64,000 nucleotides of DNA from CAZMGT01 sp964565895 (GTDB lineage: Bacteria; Armatimonadota; Zipacnadia; UBA1398; CAZMGT01): positions 1 through 64,000 of the forward strand of contig CAZMGT010000014.1 of NCBI GenBank assembly GCA_964565895.1, read 5' to 3'. The translations under genes were made by a program, and so were the position numbers. Of this stretch, positions 24,948-34,356 are shown one piece after another. The notes under the pieces are model-generated. The model did no database searches. It was not told the origin of the DNA and saw only the letters and a list, made by a program, of their open reading frames with translations. Position 1 is the first letter of the stretch. Every line of letters starts with the position of its first letter.

Positions 24948-26218
24948 CTGTTCACCGCCGCCCCACTGCCTGCGCGCCGGGCAAGCTCCTCAACCAACGC
25001 CCGCGCCGCGCTGATCATCCGCTCCGCCGCTCTCCGTCCGAGGGACATCGAGCGCTCATATTGATAAACGTCGCTTTCGTACTGCTCCGGCAGGAGGATA
25101 TAGCCCAGCTCGTCGTGCGCCAGGCCAACGATGAACAGCGGCGGCCGCCCCCCGCGGGCGCGCCACAGCTTGCGTAGCTCGAGGGCGATCGCGGGCACGG
25201 CCTCGCCAGGGATGGTGACTAGCGGCACGCCGCCGACGAGCAGGCCCGACATGCGCGTGCGCACAGCGTTTAACTCGCGCGCGCTCACCCGCAGCAGGCC
25301 GGCCTGGGCCGCGCCGCGCAACAGCGGATTGTCCAGAGGCAGCACCAGCTCCCGCGCGACAAGCTCCAGGCCACCGGCGCAGCGCTGGCGGCTGCGCAGT
25401 GCGGCGTTTGTCGCCTCGGCGATCGCCTCGCCCAGCCGCTTGGCTTCGGCAAACGTATGCACCTCGCGCGCGGGGCTGACCATGCCCCCCAGCGCCCCGT
25501 TGAAAAACAGCGCCAGCCCGCCCTGCTTCTCCTCAACCGCGGCGCGCAGGTAGGCCGCGTAGTCCGAGCTGACCAGTTTGTTCTCGCTCCACAGCACCTC
25601 GGGGTGGCAGGCCCAGTTAACCAGCGTGGCGATCGCTTTTCCATCTTCGCCCACCGCCTGGAGGATGGCGATCGTCGGGTCGAGCGCCGCTTCGTCGCGA
25701 AAGTTTTTCGAGGTCTCTTTGGGCTGGCGCGCTACCGCCCAATATAGCCGCGCGGGGCGCAACGCTGCGGCAGCCTGCTCCATGCACTGCGCTGTCCGCT
25801 GCTTAACCTGCTCCAGGTAACGCTCATCCACCCCGCTGTGCGTGCGGTCCGGCCCCCAGAGGCCGATCGTGTCCGGGGCAGAGTGCGTGTGCGTGCAGGC
25901 GATGATAATGTTCTCATGGGGGACGCTCGTTACGCGGCGGGCGATGTCCCGCACATCGTCGTGCAAAAGCCCGATGAGGTCGAGAGCGCACAGAGCAACG
26001 CGCGTTTTGCCATCGTCGAGGACAAGGCAGCGGGCGAAGATGTCGTCGTGCGCGCCCAGGGCGCGGCGGTTTTCGTCTAACCCGGCAAGGAACAACCCCG
26101 GGCGGTCAGGGGTAAGCGCAACGCTCGCTGCGCCGGCAAGCAGCGGCGCTTGCCCCGCGGCCCCTGCGCTCGCCAAACAAAGGGCGAGCGCCGAGATGAC
26201 CATCCACTCCGCATTCAT
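24944..26218 (-). CDS. Exported neutral/alkaline ceramidase-like protein
   Basis: 424 residues with a signal peptide (MVISALALCLASAGAAGQ). It matches the amino-terminal domain of neutral ceramidases: LLAGAASVALTPDRPGLFLAG, ALCALDLIGLLHDDV, IIIACTHTHSAPDTIG (zinc-binding His-x-His-Ser motif around residue 110), WACHPEVLWSENKLVSSDYAAYL and NGALGGMVSP. The carboxyl immunoglobulin-like domain of true ceramidases is missing, as in most environmental relatives, so the substrate may be a lipid or another amide. Starts the operon with the Memo and GH15 genes; its TGA overlaps the Memo start. Confidence 0.87.
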   Translation of the reverse strand: MNAEWMVISALALCLASAGAAGQAPLLAGAASVALTPDRPGLFLAGLDENRRALGAHDDIFARCLVLDDGKTRVALCALDLIGLLHDDVRDIARRVTSVPHENIIIACTHTHSAPDTIGLWGPDRTHSGVDERYLEQVKQRTAQCMEQAAAALRPARLYWAVARQPKETSKNFRDEAALDPTIAILQAVGEDGKAIATLVNWACHPEVLWSENKLVSSDYAAYLRAAVEEKQGGLALFFNGALGGMVSPAREVHTFAEAKRLGEAIAEATNAALRSRQRCAGGLELVARELVLPLDNPLLRGAAQAGLLRVSARELNAVRTRMSGLLVGGVPLVTIPGEAVPAIALELRKLWRARGGRPPLFIVGLAHDELGYILLPEQYESDVYQYERSMSLGRRAAERMISAARALVEELARRAGSGAAVNR

Positions 26219-26278
26219 CGCCCCTGCGTTCCCAGCGAAACTAACTGCCGCGGTTTGCCGGCAAGGCGGCGTACTGCC

Positions 26279-28402
26279 CTACGACTGCTCCGTTTGCTGC
26301 TTGCGCGCCTCGCCCTCTTCGCCGCCGTAGTAGCTGTAATAGTAGTAGTAATAGGTGTAGTAGTAAGCCTCGCGGGCCAGCTCCACCTTGTTCAGGCAGG
26401 CCCCAAGCAAGCGCGCCTTTGCCCGGCGGAGAATCTCGCACGTGCGCTCCGCCGCCTTGCGCGATACTCCGCCCATGTCCAAAACCAAAATTACCCCGCC
26501 CACCTTCGCGGCAAGCACCGTGGCGTCGGTAACCACAAGCGCGGGTGGGGAGTCGAAGAGGACGGCATCGAACCCCGACTCCATCTCGCGCATCAGGCGG
26601 TCCATGCGCTCGCTGTCCAGAAGCTCCGAGGGGTTGGGGGGCAGGGGGCCGCTCGCCAGGATGGTAAGGTTTTCTACGTCCGTCTCCTGCAAGCAGTCGT
26701 CCAGGCGCACGTCACCAGCGATGATGTTCGTCAGCCCTGGGTCATTGGCTAGGCCGAACATGCGGTGGATGTGTGGCTTGCGCAAATCGGAGTCCACAAG
26801 CAGGACCTTCTGCCCCGCCTGGGCCATAGCCACGGCGAGGTTGCACACCGTGGTCGTCTTGCCCTCCTCGCTCCCCGCGCTGGTTACCAGAAAGCTCCGC
26901 CGCTCAAGGTCGAGCGCGGCAAAGCGCAGGTTTGTGCGCAGCGCGCGGTAGGCCTCGGTAATCGGCGAGCGCGGCCCAAGCTCACTAATCAAAATATGCG
27001 GCCGCTCGCGCACGCGCGAGATTACCGCAAGCACGGGGAGATTAAGCCGCGTCTCCACGTCCTCGGGCGAGCGGATCGTGTCGTCCAGCGTCTCGGCAAG
27101 GGCGACGAACCCCAGGCCAACGAGCAGACCCATGACAATCGCCAGGGCGAGGTTGAGCATTTTTCGCGGCTTGACGGGCTTCTCGGGAAGCACCGCGGGG
27201 CTGACCACGTGCGCCTGGGCCAGGCTCATCGACTTCTGCACGCGCACCTCTTCGTACTTCTCGCGCAGCATCGTATAGATGTTCGCGGACACCGCGGCGT
27301 TGCGCTCTAGCCGCGCGAGCTGGCGCTCGAGCGTGGGAAGCTTGCTTAGCTCGCGCTGGCGCTTAGCGATCTCCGCGTGCAGCGCGAAGCTGCGCGCCTG
27401 CAGGGCCTTGGCCTCAGCCAGCGCTTGGCTCCAGTCGCGGATAAGCTGCTGATGGAGCTCGTTCAGCGCGCGCTCTTCGCTACGCACGATCGTTTGCAAC
27501 TGGTTGTCGATCTCCTGGCGCAGCTTAGCGATCTGGGCATCGAGGTCGCGGATAACCTGGTGGTTTTCCGTATATTGGACAAGCTTGCCCGCGCGCTGGG
27601 CCTCGAGGGTTTGCAGTTGCGCCTCGAGCTGCTCCAAAATAGGGTTGCGCTCGATAATCGTCGAGGAGACGACTACTGGGCTTTGCTCGCGCAGGGCGTT
27701 CTCTAGGATCTCCGCGCGCACGCGGGCGGGCTTGAGCTCCGCCGAGGTCTGCGCGGCAAGGCCCTCGAGCTTGGCCAGCTCCTCGATGCGCGCGCGGCTT
27801 TCTTCGTCGACATCGATCACGTCGTGCGTCTTCTTAAACTTCTCCAGCTCCAACTCCGCCTGGGCGAGCTCCTTGCTTACCACCTCAAGCTGGTCTTTAA
27901 TGAACTTTTCCGCGCTTTGCGCAGCCTCGCGGCTGAATTCTTCGGTGAGCTTGACGTACTCGTCAACGAGCGTGTTGGCGATGTCCCGGGCAAGCGCCGG
28001 GTCGGGATCGTAAACGCTTACCGAGATCACATCCGTGTCGCGGATGGTCTCGATCTCGATTTTCTTGCGCAGCACCTCCGGGGTAATGTCCCGCAGGTTT
28101 AGCTTTTCGATCGTCTTTTCCAGCAGAGGGCGCGTTTCCAAAAGCTGTTTTTGCGTCTCTACCGAGCGCGCGGTTGTCCCCAAAAGCTCAGCCACGGCGG
28201 GAAGCTCCTCGCCCCAGCGCGTAGTCGTCCGCGTGGTCCGCGCAAGGAGCAGAGCCTCGGCCTTAAAGATCGGCGTCTGCAGCCAGGTAAACACGGCGAC
28301 CAGGCCGACAATGAGGCAGAACGAACCGATAAGCAGCCACTTCCGCCGCCGCAGGATATAGAGGTACTCTCGAGGGTCGGTTTGCCTTCGCTCGTCAGTC
28401 AT
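26279..28402 (-). CDS. Polysaccharide chain-length regulator/BY-kinase fusion (Wzc-like)
   Basis: About 707 residues. Wzz domain with TM1 near 22-42 (LLIGSFCLIVGLVAVFTWL), long coiled coils (about 180-400), TM2 near 425-445 (MLNLALAIVMGLLVGLGFVAL), then the BY-kinase domain: Walker A TSAGSEEGKTTTVCN, Walker A' VLLVDSDLRKP and Walker B VLFDSPP. The tail holds a run of Tyr (about residues 685-700, pattern YYYTYYYYYYSYYGG), the autophosphorylation cluster. Controls polymerisation and export of surface polysaccharide. ATG at 28402 is taken over TTG at 28420. Follows the Wza gene by 34 bases and is dephosphorylated, by family logic, by the CpsB-like phosphatase two genes upstream. Confidence 0.95.
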   Translation of the reverse strand: MTDERRQTDPREYLYILRRRKWLLIGSFCLIVGLVAVFTWLQTPIFKAEALLLARTTRTTTRWGEELPAVAELLGTTARSVETQKQLLETRPLLEKTIEKLNLRDITPEVLRKKIEIETIRDTDVISVSVYDPDPALARDIANTLVDEYVKLTEEFSREAAQSAEKFIKDQLEVVSKELAQAELELEKFKKTHDVIDVDEESRARIEELAKLEGLAAQTSAELKPARVRAEILENALREQSPVVVSSTIIERNPILEQLEAQLQTLEAQRAGKLVQYTENHQVIRDLDAQIAKLRQEIDNQLQTIVRSEERALNELHQQLIRDWSQALAEAKALQARSFALHAEIAKRQRELSKLPTLERQLARLERNAAVSANIYTMLREKYEEVRVQKSMSLAQAHVVSPAVLPEKPVKPRKMLNLALAIVMGLLVGLGFVALAETLDDTIRSPEDVETRLNLPVLAVISRVRERPHILISELGPRSPITEAYRALRTNLRFAALDLERRSFLVTSAGSEEGKTTTVCNLAVAMAQAGQKVLLVDSDLRKPHIHRMFGLANDPGLTNIIAGDVRLDDCLQETDVENLTILASGPLPPNPSELLDSERMDRLMREMESGFDAVLFDSPPALVVTDATVLAAKVGGVILVLDMGGVSRKAAERTCEILRRAKARLLGACLNKVELAREAYYYTYYYYYYSYYGGEEGEARKQQTEQS

Positions 28403-28436
28403 TCCCGCGCACTCTCGCAATCCTCGCTTGCGCCCG

Positions 28437-30398
28437 CTAGAGCCCGAGAAGCGAAGTCAGCACGCTCACCGCACCCAGGCCGCGGAACATCTCGTCCGAG
28501 AAGAACGGCTTGGACTTGGGCACGAACAGAATGTCCCCGTGCTTTAGGGGAATGTTCAAGTCCGTCCGTCCCTCGTGAATTACCTTCCCCAGGTCAACAT
28601 CGATAGCGATCTGCTTGCCCTCTACCTCGCGAATAAGCGCCACGTGATAGTACGAGCCGCGGCGGTATACCGCGCCCCCGGCCATGGCGATGGCGTCGGA
28701 GACACGGTCGCCGTCTTTGAACGTGTAGTAGCCCGGGTTCTGCACGTGGCCCAACACGGCGACCTGGCGGCGCAGCTCGGGAACGACGATCGTGTCCCCC
28801 GGCTGGAGGGCAACGTCTTTCGCGCCGTCCTTGCCCTCGAGCGCGGACTTGAGGTTAAGCTTAATTATCTGCCCTTGCCGGTGAATAGCTACGTTCTCCA
28901 GATCTGCGCGGTCGATAATCGCCCCGCCGGCCATGGCCACGGCCTCGGCCACGGTTTGCCCCGGGACGAACTCGAAGTAGCCCGGCGATCGGACGAACCC
29001 GAGCACGGCAACCTCGTTGCGCGCGCGGGGGACGATTATCGTGTCGCCGGGCTGGAGAACAAAGTTCTGCTCCTGCGCCCGCCCGGCGAGAATCTCGGCC
29101 AGGTTAATGGTTACCGGCTTCTCGCCCCGCCGCTGAAACGTGACGTGCTCGAGATCCGCCTGAATGTAGTCCGGGGGCGTCATCGTCGGGCGAATCACTC
29201 CCCCCGCGCGCGCGACGGCATCGCTCACCCGGTCGCCGGGGACAAAGCGGTAGCGCCCCGGGTTGCGCACGTGCCCGAGCACGGCGACCTCGTTTATCGC
29301 CGGGGGAACGATGACGATATCGCCGCGCTTGAGCAGGGGGTTGTCCTCGTCGGCCACGCGCCCTTGGGCAATCACCCGCTCGATGTTTAGCTGAAGCACC
29401 GTGCCATCGCGCCGCTTGAGGGTTACGTGCTCTAGGTCCGCGGGGCGAAAACGGGGGTCTTCCCCGCCCTCGACCAGCGCCCCGCCGGCGAGCGCAATGG
29501 CGTCCACCACGCGGTCGCCCTCGCGAAAGATCTTGCGCCCAGGGTTGTGCAGCGCGCCGAGCACGAGCACCTCGTTGCGCGCCTCGGGCACGAAAATCAC
29601 GTCGCCCGGCTGCAGCACAACGTTGTCCTCGGGGTTCTTCCCCTCGAGGATCGCCTGCACGTCGATCGTCCGCGCCGGTCCGTTGAGCCGCTGCAGGAGC
29701 ACGGCGCGGAGATCCGCCGTCGAGGGGTCGGCCCCGCCGGCGCGCGCGATGGCCTCCGTTATCCGCTCCCCGTCGCGCACCTCGAAATACCCGGGCATAC
29801 GCACCTCGCCGAGAACGGAGATCGTGCTCTCCTGCTGGACGACGATCGTGTCGCCGGGCTGGAGAAGCACGCGCGCGGCAGGGTCGCCGCTGAGGATCGC
29901 CTGCAGGTCCAAGCGTATTACGGTGTGATCGGGGCGGATGAGAACGGCGCCGCGTAGGGAAGCCCGGCGCGCTTGCGAGCCCAAGCCGCCCGCGGCGGCA
30001 AGCGCTTCCTTTACCCCCCAGCCCGGCTTAAGATCGTAAACCCCCGGGCTCCCCACTTCTCCGAGGACGAACACGCGGTTTTGCCGATACCTGCGCACGC
30101 TTACGGAAACCTGCGGGTCCCTCCAGCCCCTGTCTACGAGACGAGCGACGATCTCGTCGCGCACTTGGCGCGTAGTCAGGCCCTCGACCTTGATCTCGCC
30201 CACGATGGGAAAGGAGATTACTCCGTCCGGTCCGACGATCAGCCCGTTGGGCTTGCCGATGGTCGTCAGTTGTGGCTCGCCGTAGACGACGACGTCGAGC
30301 TCGTCCTCGGGCCCCAGGCGGTATTCCTGCGCCGCAGCGCCGGCGCTGCTCAGGACGACAAAGCCAAGCGCCAGGCAAAAAGCCACCCGCGTGTTCAT
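28437..30398 (-). CDS. Outer-membrane polysaccharide export protein (Wza-like, six SLBB repeats)
   Basis: 653 residues with signal peptide (VAFCLALGFVVLSSAGAAA). Residues about 25-105 are the Poly_export domain (YRLGPEDELDVVVYGEP, VISFPIVGEIKVEGLTTRQ). Then six SLBB beta-grasp repeats, each with V-LG-V-PG and an AGG end: VFVLGEVGSPGVY, ISVLGEVRMPGYF, VLVLGALHNPGRK, VAVLGHVRNPGRY, VAVLGFVRSPGYF and VAVLGHVQNPGYY, alternating with beta strands that end in LQPGDTIVVP. Typical Wza has two or three, so this one forms a long periplasmic stalk. The final helix KPFFSDEMFRGLGAVSVLTS may be the outer-membrane helix. Start ATG has GGGAGG upstream. Confidence 0.95.
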   Translation of the reverse strand: MNTRVAFCLALGFVVLSSAGAAAQEYRLGPEDELDVVVYGEPQLTTIGKPNGLIVGPDGVISFPIVGEIKVEGLTTRQVRDEIVARLVDRGWRDPQVSVSVRRYRQNRVFVLGEVGSPGVYDLKPGWGVKEALAAAGGLGSQARRASLRGAVLIRPDHTVIRLDLQAILSGDPAARVLLQPGDTIVVQQESTISVLGEVRMPGYFEVRDGERITEAIARAGGADPSTADLRAVLLQRLNGPARTIDVQAILEGKNPEDNVVLQPGDVIFVPEARNEVLVLGALHNPGRKIFREGDRVVDAIALAGGALVEGGEDPRFRPADLEHVTLKRRDGTVLQLNIERVIAQGRVADEDNPLLKRGDIVIVPPAINEVAVLGHVRNPGRYRFVPGDRVSDAVARAGGVIRPTMTPPDYIQADLEHVTFQRRGEKPVTINLAEILAGRAQEQNFVLQPGDTIIVPRARNEVAVLGFVRSPGYFEFVPGQTVAEAVAMAGGAIIDRADLENVAIHRQGQIIKLNLKSALEGKDGAKDVALQPGDTIVVPELRRQVAVLGHVQNPGYYTFKDGDRVSDAIAMAGGAVYRRGSYYHVALIREVEGKQIAIDVDLGKVIHEGRTDLNIPLKHGDILFVPKSKPFFSDEMFRGLGAVSVLTSLLGL

Positions 30399-30559
30399 GC
30401 TCGCCAACCTCCCTCACCCAGCCAAGCGCAGCGGAAAAACCATTGCCGTGGGCAAAACCCGCGGCAGGCGGCGCATCGTGCCCGCCGTCGGGCGCGTGCG
30501 TGCGCGGCTTTTTCGTTTCCCCTTACCGCGCGAGGAGACCTTGCCCCAAGCCAATGTTT

Positions 30560-31315
30560 TCAACCGCCCCGGCCCCGCGCGGCGCAGGGGATCTCGCGCA
30601 CCTCGCGCCCCTCGAGCACTGCCGCGGGGTTGTCCTCGGTAAGGACGCGCGCCGCCTCCTCGCCCAGCCACGAGGCGGCCACTTCGGCGGCCGCGCGCAG
30701 GCTGTAATACTTGCGCCCCGGGCCGTGGGCGTCGCTCGCGACCAACTGCGCCCACCCTCGCTGCAAAAACGTTCGCGCTGTGCGCCGCGCCAGCCGGCCG
30801 TGCCGCCCGAGCAGCGAGGCCGCGTCGAGCTGCGCGAGAATCCGCTGCCGGGCTAGCGGCTCAAACAAGCTCGGCCGCCGCTGATAGGCAACAACGCGCT
30901 CCGGGTGGGCGACGATCGGCGCAAAGCCCCCCAGCGCCACGCGAAACAGCACCTCGGCGAGCATTGGTGGGGGCTCGACAAGCGACGTTTCCACAAGCAG
31001 ATAGCGCCCCGCGGGGGTAATGGCGCACGCGCGCAACTGAGCGATCTCGGCGACATCGATGTCGGCCACCGCCTTCTCCCGCCCCAGCTCCAGGCGTAGG
31101 GGAATTCCCTGGCGCGCAAGCTCGTCGCGCAACGCATCGTATGCCGCGCGAACCTCCTCGTCGGTCGCCTCATACAGGCCCTTGAACGCGTGCGGCGTGG
31201 CTACCGCCGCGCTTGTCCCGTCGGCGACCAGCGCTCGGGCAAGCTCCAGCGCCTGCTCCATGTCCTGCGCGCCGTCGTCTACCCCGGGGAGAATGTGGCA
31301 GTGGATGTCGATCAT
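30560..31315 (-). CDS. CpsB/YwqE-like tyrosine phosphatase (PHP fold)
   Basis: 251 residues; PHP-domain metallo-phosphatase that removes phosphate from BY-kinases. Seen: HxH metal motif MIDIHCHILPGVDDG at the start, ATPHAFKGLYEA around residue 45, LELGREKAVAD, LLVETSLVEPP, PIVAHPERVVAYQRR around residue 130 and ASDAHGPGRKYYSL around residue 195, all metal-ligand blocks of the family. The frame is open upstream (to 31723) but the upstream stretch lacks homology and overlaps the divergent phosphatase gene. It is the first gene before Wza (gap 161 bases) and BY-kinase, a regular capsule or exopolysaccharide control set. Confidence 0.92.
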   Translation of the reverse strand: MIDIHCHILPGVDDGAQDMEQALELARALVADGTSAAVATPHAFKGLYEATDEEVRAAYDALRDELARQGIPLRLELGREKAVADIDVAEIAQLRACAITPAGRYLLVETSLVEPPPMLAEVLFRVALGGFAPIVAHPERVVAYQRRPSLFEPLARQRILAQLDAASLLGRHGRLARRTARTFLQRGWAQLVASDAHGPGRKYYSLRAAAEVAASWLGEEAARVLTEDNPAAVLEGREVREIPCAARGRGG

Positions 31316-31383
31316 CGTTTGCGCTCGCTCCCGCGCCGAGCAGCTATTCTCGCGCTCCCCCTCCCGCCCCTTGGCCGAGGATT

Positions 31384-31392
31384 TGATATACT
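31384..31392 (+). promoter_or_regulatory. Extended -10 promoter candidate for the GmhB-like gene
   Basis: TG-A-TATACT at 31384-31392 on the forward strand, predicted start near 31399, about 40 nt before the ATG. No -35 match at the normal distance, consistent with an extended -10 promoter. Confidence 0.4.
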
Positions 31393-31438
31393 TCGGGTGC
31401 GGCAAGCTTGCCGCGGCGCAAAGCGTAGGGGCAGAGCA

Positions 31439-31939
31439 ATGGCCAGGCTGGCGATGTTTTTCGATCGCGACGGCGTGATCAACATCGCCCCGCCGCTGGG
31501 CGAATATGTGACCACGCCGGAGCAGTTTCGCCTGCGCCCGGGCGCGGCAGAGGCTATTGCCGCCGCCAACGCCGCGGGATATTTGGTGATCGTCGTCACC
31601 AATCAGCGCGGCGTGGCCCTCGGGCTGATGACCCTCGCCGACCTCGATGCGGTGCACGAGAAGATGCGGCGCGAGCTTGCCGCTGCCGGAGCGCACGTGG
31701 ACGATATTTTCGTCTGCACGCACGACCGCGACGCCAACTGCGAGTGCCGCAAGCCGCGGCCGGGGATGATCCTCGCCGCAGCGCGCAAGTGGAACATCGA
31801 CCTCGCGCGCTCGTTCGTCCTCGGCGACTCAGAGAGGGACATCGAGGCCGGCGAGCGCGCGGGCTGCCGCACGGTGCGCATTACCGAGGACTATGGCCCG
31901 CTCGAGGCGGTAAGGGATATCCTCGCAGGCAAGCGCTAG
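31439..31939 (+). CDS. HAD-type heptose bisphosphate phosphatase (GmhB-like)
   Basis: 166 residues. HAD motif I FFDRDGVIN, motif II VTNQRGVALG, motif III/IV around ARSFVLGDSERDIEAGERAGC, and the zinc-binding loop CTHDRDANCECRKPRPG (one Cys-x-His and a Cys-x-Cys) that marks GmhB and histidinol-phosphatase. By family it removes a phosphate from D-glycero-D-manno-heptose 1,7-bisphosphate, a lipopolysaccharide or glycan precursor; histidinol phosphatase is the alternative. It is divergent from the polysaccharide-export genes, which fits an envelope-sugar role. Starts at ATG 31439 with AGGGGCAGAG upstream. Confidence 0.87.
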   Translation: MARLAMFFDRDGVINIAPPLGEYVTTPEQFRLRPGAAEAIAAANAAGYLVIVVTNQRGVALGLMTLADLDAVHEKMRRELAAAGAHVDDIFVCTHDRDANCECRKPRPGMILAAARKWNIDLARSFVLGDSERDIEAGERAGCRTVRITEDYGPLEAVRDILAGKR

Positions 31940-31946
31940 GCGCGGG

Positions 31947-34121
31947 CTATTGCCCAGCCCCTGCACTCTCCTCCGCCGGCAGCTTTACCACCCACTCGCG
32001 AACCCAGCTCGGCAGGTCCGGCGCGGCGCCGGAGCGCAAAAGCTCGCGCCACGCGCCGTCGCTAAGCAGGTCTGCCGCCGGGCGCTTAAATTCGTAAACC
32101 GAGTATACCGCGCCCTGGCACAGCACCGGCTTGCCCTCTTGCAAGCAGATAGCATAGATGACCAGCGGCCGGCCAAGCGCGATTTCCACGGCTTGGCCTA
32201 CGTCTTCGTTGACATAGGCGTCGGCAACGCGCGCGACGACAAGCTCGTCCGGGGCGTGCAGGGGCACTTGCGCCAGATGATAGGAGCAGCTAGCGAAGAC
32301 GTTGTTAAACCACCCAGCAAACTGGCGCAGGATTTGCTCATCGGAAAGCTCAATGTCGGAATAGACTTCCGCGGCGGCGGTCATGTCCAGCTTGTCGAGC
32401 AGGGAGCTTATTGTCCCCGAGGCCCCATACAAGGCATCGTCGGAGAGATAGCCCAGCGTGCGGAACTTGCCCGTTATCTGCCCCAGGCCCGCCTGTAGGC
32501 GGTTGAACAGCGTTAGCGAGGGCTCGGCGCACACGCGCGGCCCCGTGGGCGCGGGGACGATCTCGCGCAGCTTAATGGGCAGCTTCTCCAGCGTTAGCGC
32601 GCGCGGCGGCCGGCGGCCGTAGCGATGGCACAGCTCGGCCCACGCCCCAAGCGCGGTCATCAGGCACTTGGCCGGCCAGGCCTCGGAGCGCGCGAAGGCA
32701 ATGGGGCAGTGCTCGTCGCGCTTGGCGAGCTGCCGCACGCAATCTACGGCAATTCCGGGGATGCTCTTCAGCCACTCTGTGCTCTCCACCTCGCCCAGGG
32801 CGTTCTTAAGCGAGGCGAGCTGCTCGTCGTAGCGGAGGTACTCCGTATCGCCGTCGTGCTGCAGGAGCTTTAGGGCGTTTTCAAACCCCAGCGCTGCGGC
32901 AAGGTCCAGCCCGCGGGGCAGCCCGCGCTTTACTGACCCGCTAACGGTAACCGCGGTAAACGGCCGCTCGCCCCCTTGGTAGGGGCCCACGGCATCGAGC
33001 AGAAGCTGCGCCAAAAGCGCGTAGTCGGCGCGCACGGGCCGGCCGAAAAGCGAAATTCCCAGCGGCTCGCGCGGCTTTGTGTTGGGCGGGATGAGCTGCT
33101 TGGGCACGTTCTCACGCAGCTCGGCAAGCGCCTCTTCGGCAAACTGCTTAACCTTCGCCTCGTCGGCGAGGCCGCTTATGCTTGGCGGGCCGCCGAATGT
33201 TTCCTGGGCAAGCTCCCAGCAGCGCTCGGGAGCAAGCGTGTCCGAGGGGCCGTTGAAGTAGCTTTCGGTAACGTAAATACGCTTCCAGACGTAGTGCACC
33301 GGGCCGAGCTCGGTCTCCGCCTCATAAAGTGCTTTGCACAGGGCGAGGGCGCACTTAGCCCAGCGCAGGTTGCGCCCGTTTTCCCTTTGGGCGAGGGGCA
33401 AAACGGCCTCGCCCAGCCAGCGCAGGGCGGGGAAGTATGTGTCGCGTAGCGCGGGGCAGTCGCCATAAAGCCCCCGCGGGGCAAACTGCGCGTAGTCTAT
33501 CTCATAGCCCAAAAGCGGCGAGCGCGCCGGCCCCTCCGCCGCTTTGACCTGCTGCACTTCGGCGGCAACTGCTTCGGCGAGGGCCGGCGGCGCGGGAACA
33601 AGCTCCGGCTGCCCCAGCAACCGCGCGCCCACAGCGAGCAGCGCCTGCGCATCGTCCACCGCCTGCCGCGCTTGTTCCTCCGCCGCCTCCTGTCTCAGGC
33701 TGGTCAGCTTCTCCCCCACCGTGCGCAGCAGCGTGGCCATGTCCTCCTTAAGAAAAGTGGTCTCTAGCATCAACTGATACCAGTTAGCCACGCGGAAAAA
33801 AGCAAAGATCGCCGCGTCGGTTGTCGCCAGCGGAGTAAACCCCTGCTCCTCGCACCGGTCGTAGACGTCGGCGAACGTCTGCACGCGGGGGTCGTCAACG
33901 AGGACGAAGTGCTGCTCGGCGAGGATTGCTTGCGCCTCTTTGGGGATTTGCGCAAGGAGGCTTTCGTCAAGTTGCGAGAGATCGATCGGCGTTGGCGGGC
34001 CGCTTGGGGTTGGCGTCTCCTCGCCCTCGTGTTCCTTCGGCGGGGGGGTGAGCACGACAATGCCCAGGGCGATAGCCACCCCAAGCAGGACGAGAACGAC
34101 GACGATCGTTCTGAACTGCAT
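31947..34121 (-). CDS. Membrane-anchored DUF3160 protein
   Basis: 724 residues. An uncleaved-looking amino anchor (TIVVVLVLLGVAIALGIVVL, residues 5-24) is followed by an acidic/proline linker (EHEGEETPTPSGPPTP) and a large soluble domain outside the cytoplasm. Family blocks include LATTDAAIFAFFRVANWYQ, IDYAQFAPRGLYGDCPALR with YFPALRWLGEAVLPLAQ, and late YSDIELSDEQILRQFAGWFN with a carboxyl stretch VYSVYEFKRP. The role of DUF3160 proteins is unknown. No lipobox Cys is seen. It stands alone on the reverse strand, its stop 7 bases from the GmhB-like gene's stop. A TACAAT box lies about 80 bases upstream (34207-34202) without a good -35. Confidence 0.83.
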   Translation of the reverse strand: MQFRTIVVVLVLLGVAIALGIVVLTPPPKEHEGEETPTPSGPPTPIDLSQLDESLLAQIPKEAQAILAEQHFVLVDDPRVQTFADVYDRCEEQGFTPLATTDAAIFAFFRVANWYQLMLETTFLKEDMATLLRTVGEKLTSLRQEAAEEQARQAVDDAQALLAVGARLLGQPELVPAPPALAEAVAAEVQQVKAAEGPARSPLLGYEIDYAQFAPRGLYGDCPALRDTYFPALRWLGEAVLPLAQRENGRNLRWAKCALALCKALYEAETELGPVHYVWKRIYVTESYFNGPSDTLAPERCWELAQETFGGPPSISGLADEAKVKQFAEEALAELRENVPKQLIPPNTKPREPLGISLFGRPVRADYALLAQLLLDAVGPYQGGERPFTAVTVSGSVKRGLPRGLDLAAALGFENALKLLQHDGDTEYLRYDEQLASLKNALGEVESTEWLKSIPGIAVDCVRQLAKRDEHCPIAFARSEAWPAKCLMTALGAWAELCHRYGRRPPRALTLEKLPIKLREIVPAPTGPRVCAEPSLTLFNRLQAGLGQITGKFRTLGYLSDDALYGASGTISSLLDKLDMTAAAEVYSDIELSDEQILRQFAGWFNNVFASCSYHLAQVPLHAPDELVVARVADAYVNEDVGQAVEIALGRPLVIYAICLQEGKPVLCQGAVYSVYEFKRPAADLLSDGAWRELLRSGAAPDLPSWVREWVVKLPAEESAGAGQ

Positions 34122-34356
34122 TAACCTTCCACCTCCGGCGCTGTGCCCTGCGGAACGCGAAAAGTTGCCTGTGCTGGCGATTAGTGCGCAACGTTCATTC
34201 TATTGTAACGCGCCGCGTGTGACCATATTCCGCGCCGTTTGTTTGCCTTGGCCCGCTCGGCCTCTGATCATGCCTGCCGATTGCCTGTCGCGCAGGATGC
34301 CGCGCACACGGCCGAGAAGCTTCGCGGTGAACGTTTTGCTGTCCGGGGCGAGTGCC

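Noticed and set aside
26325..26372. Triplet tandem repeat (microsatellite)
   Set aside because: It is the codon run for the Tyr cluster at the end of the BY-kinase, expected in this family.
28403..28420. TTG start for the BY-kinase
   Set aside because: Adds six residues, and the ATG at 28402 is a commoner start codon; neither start has a strong ribosome site.
33940..34356. Upstream in-frame extension of the giant glycosidase gene
   Set aside because: The extra residues overlap the start of the opposite DUF3160 gene, have no homology and would bury the signal peptide.
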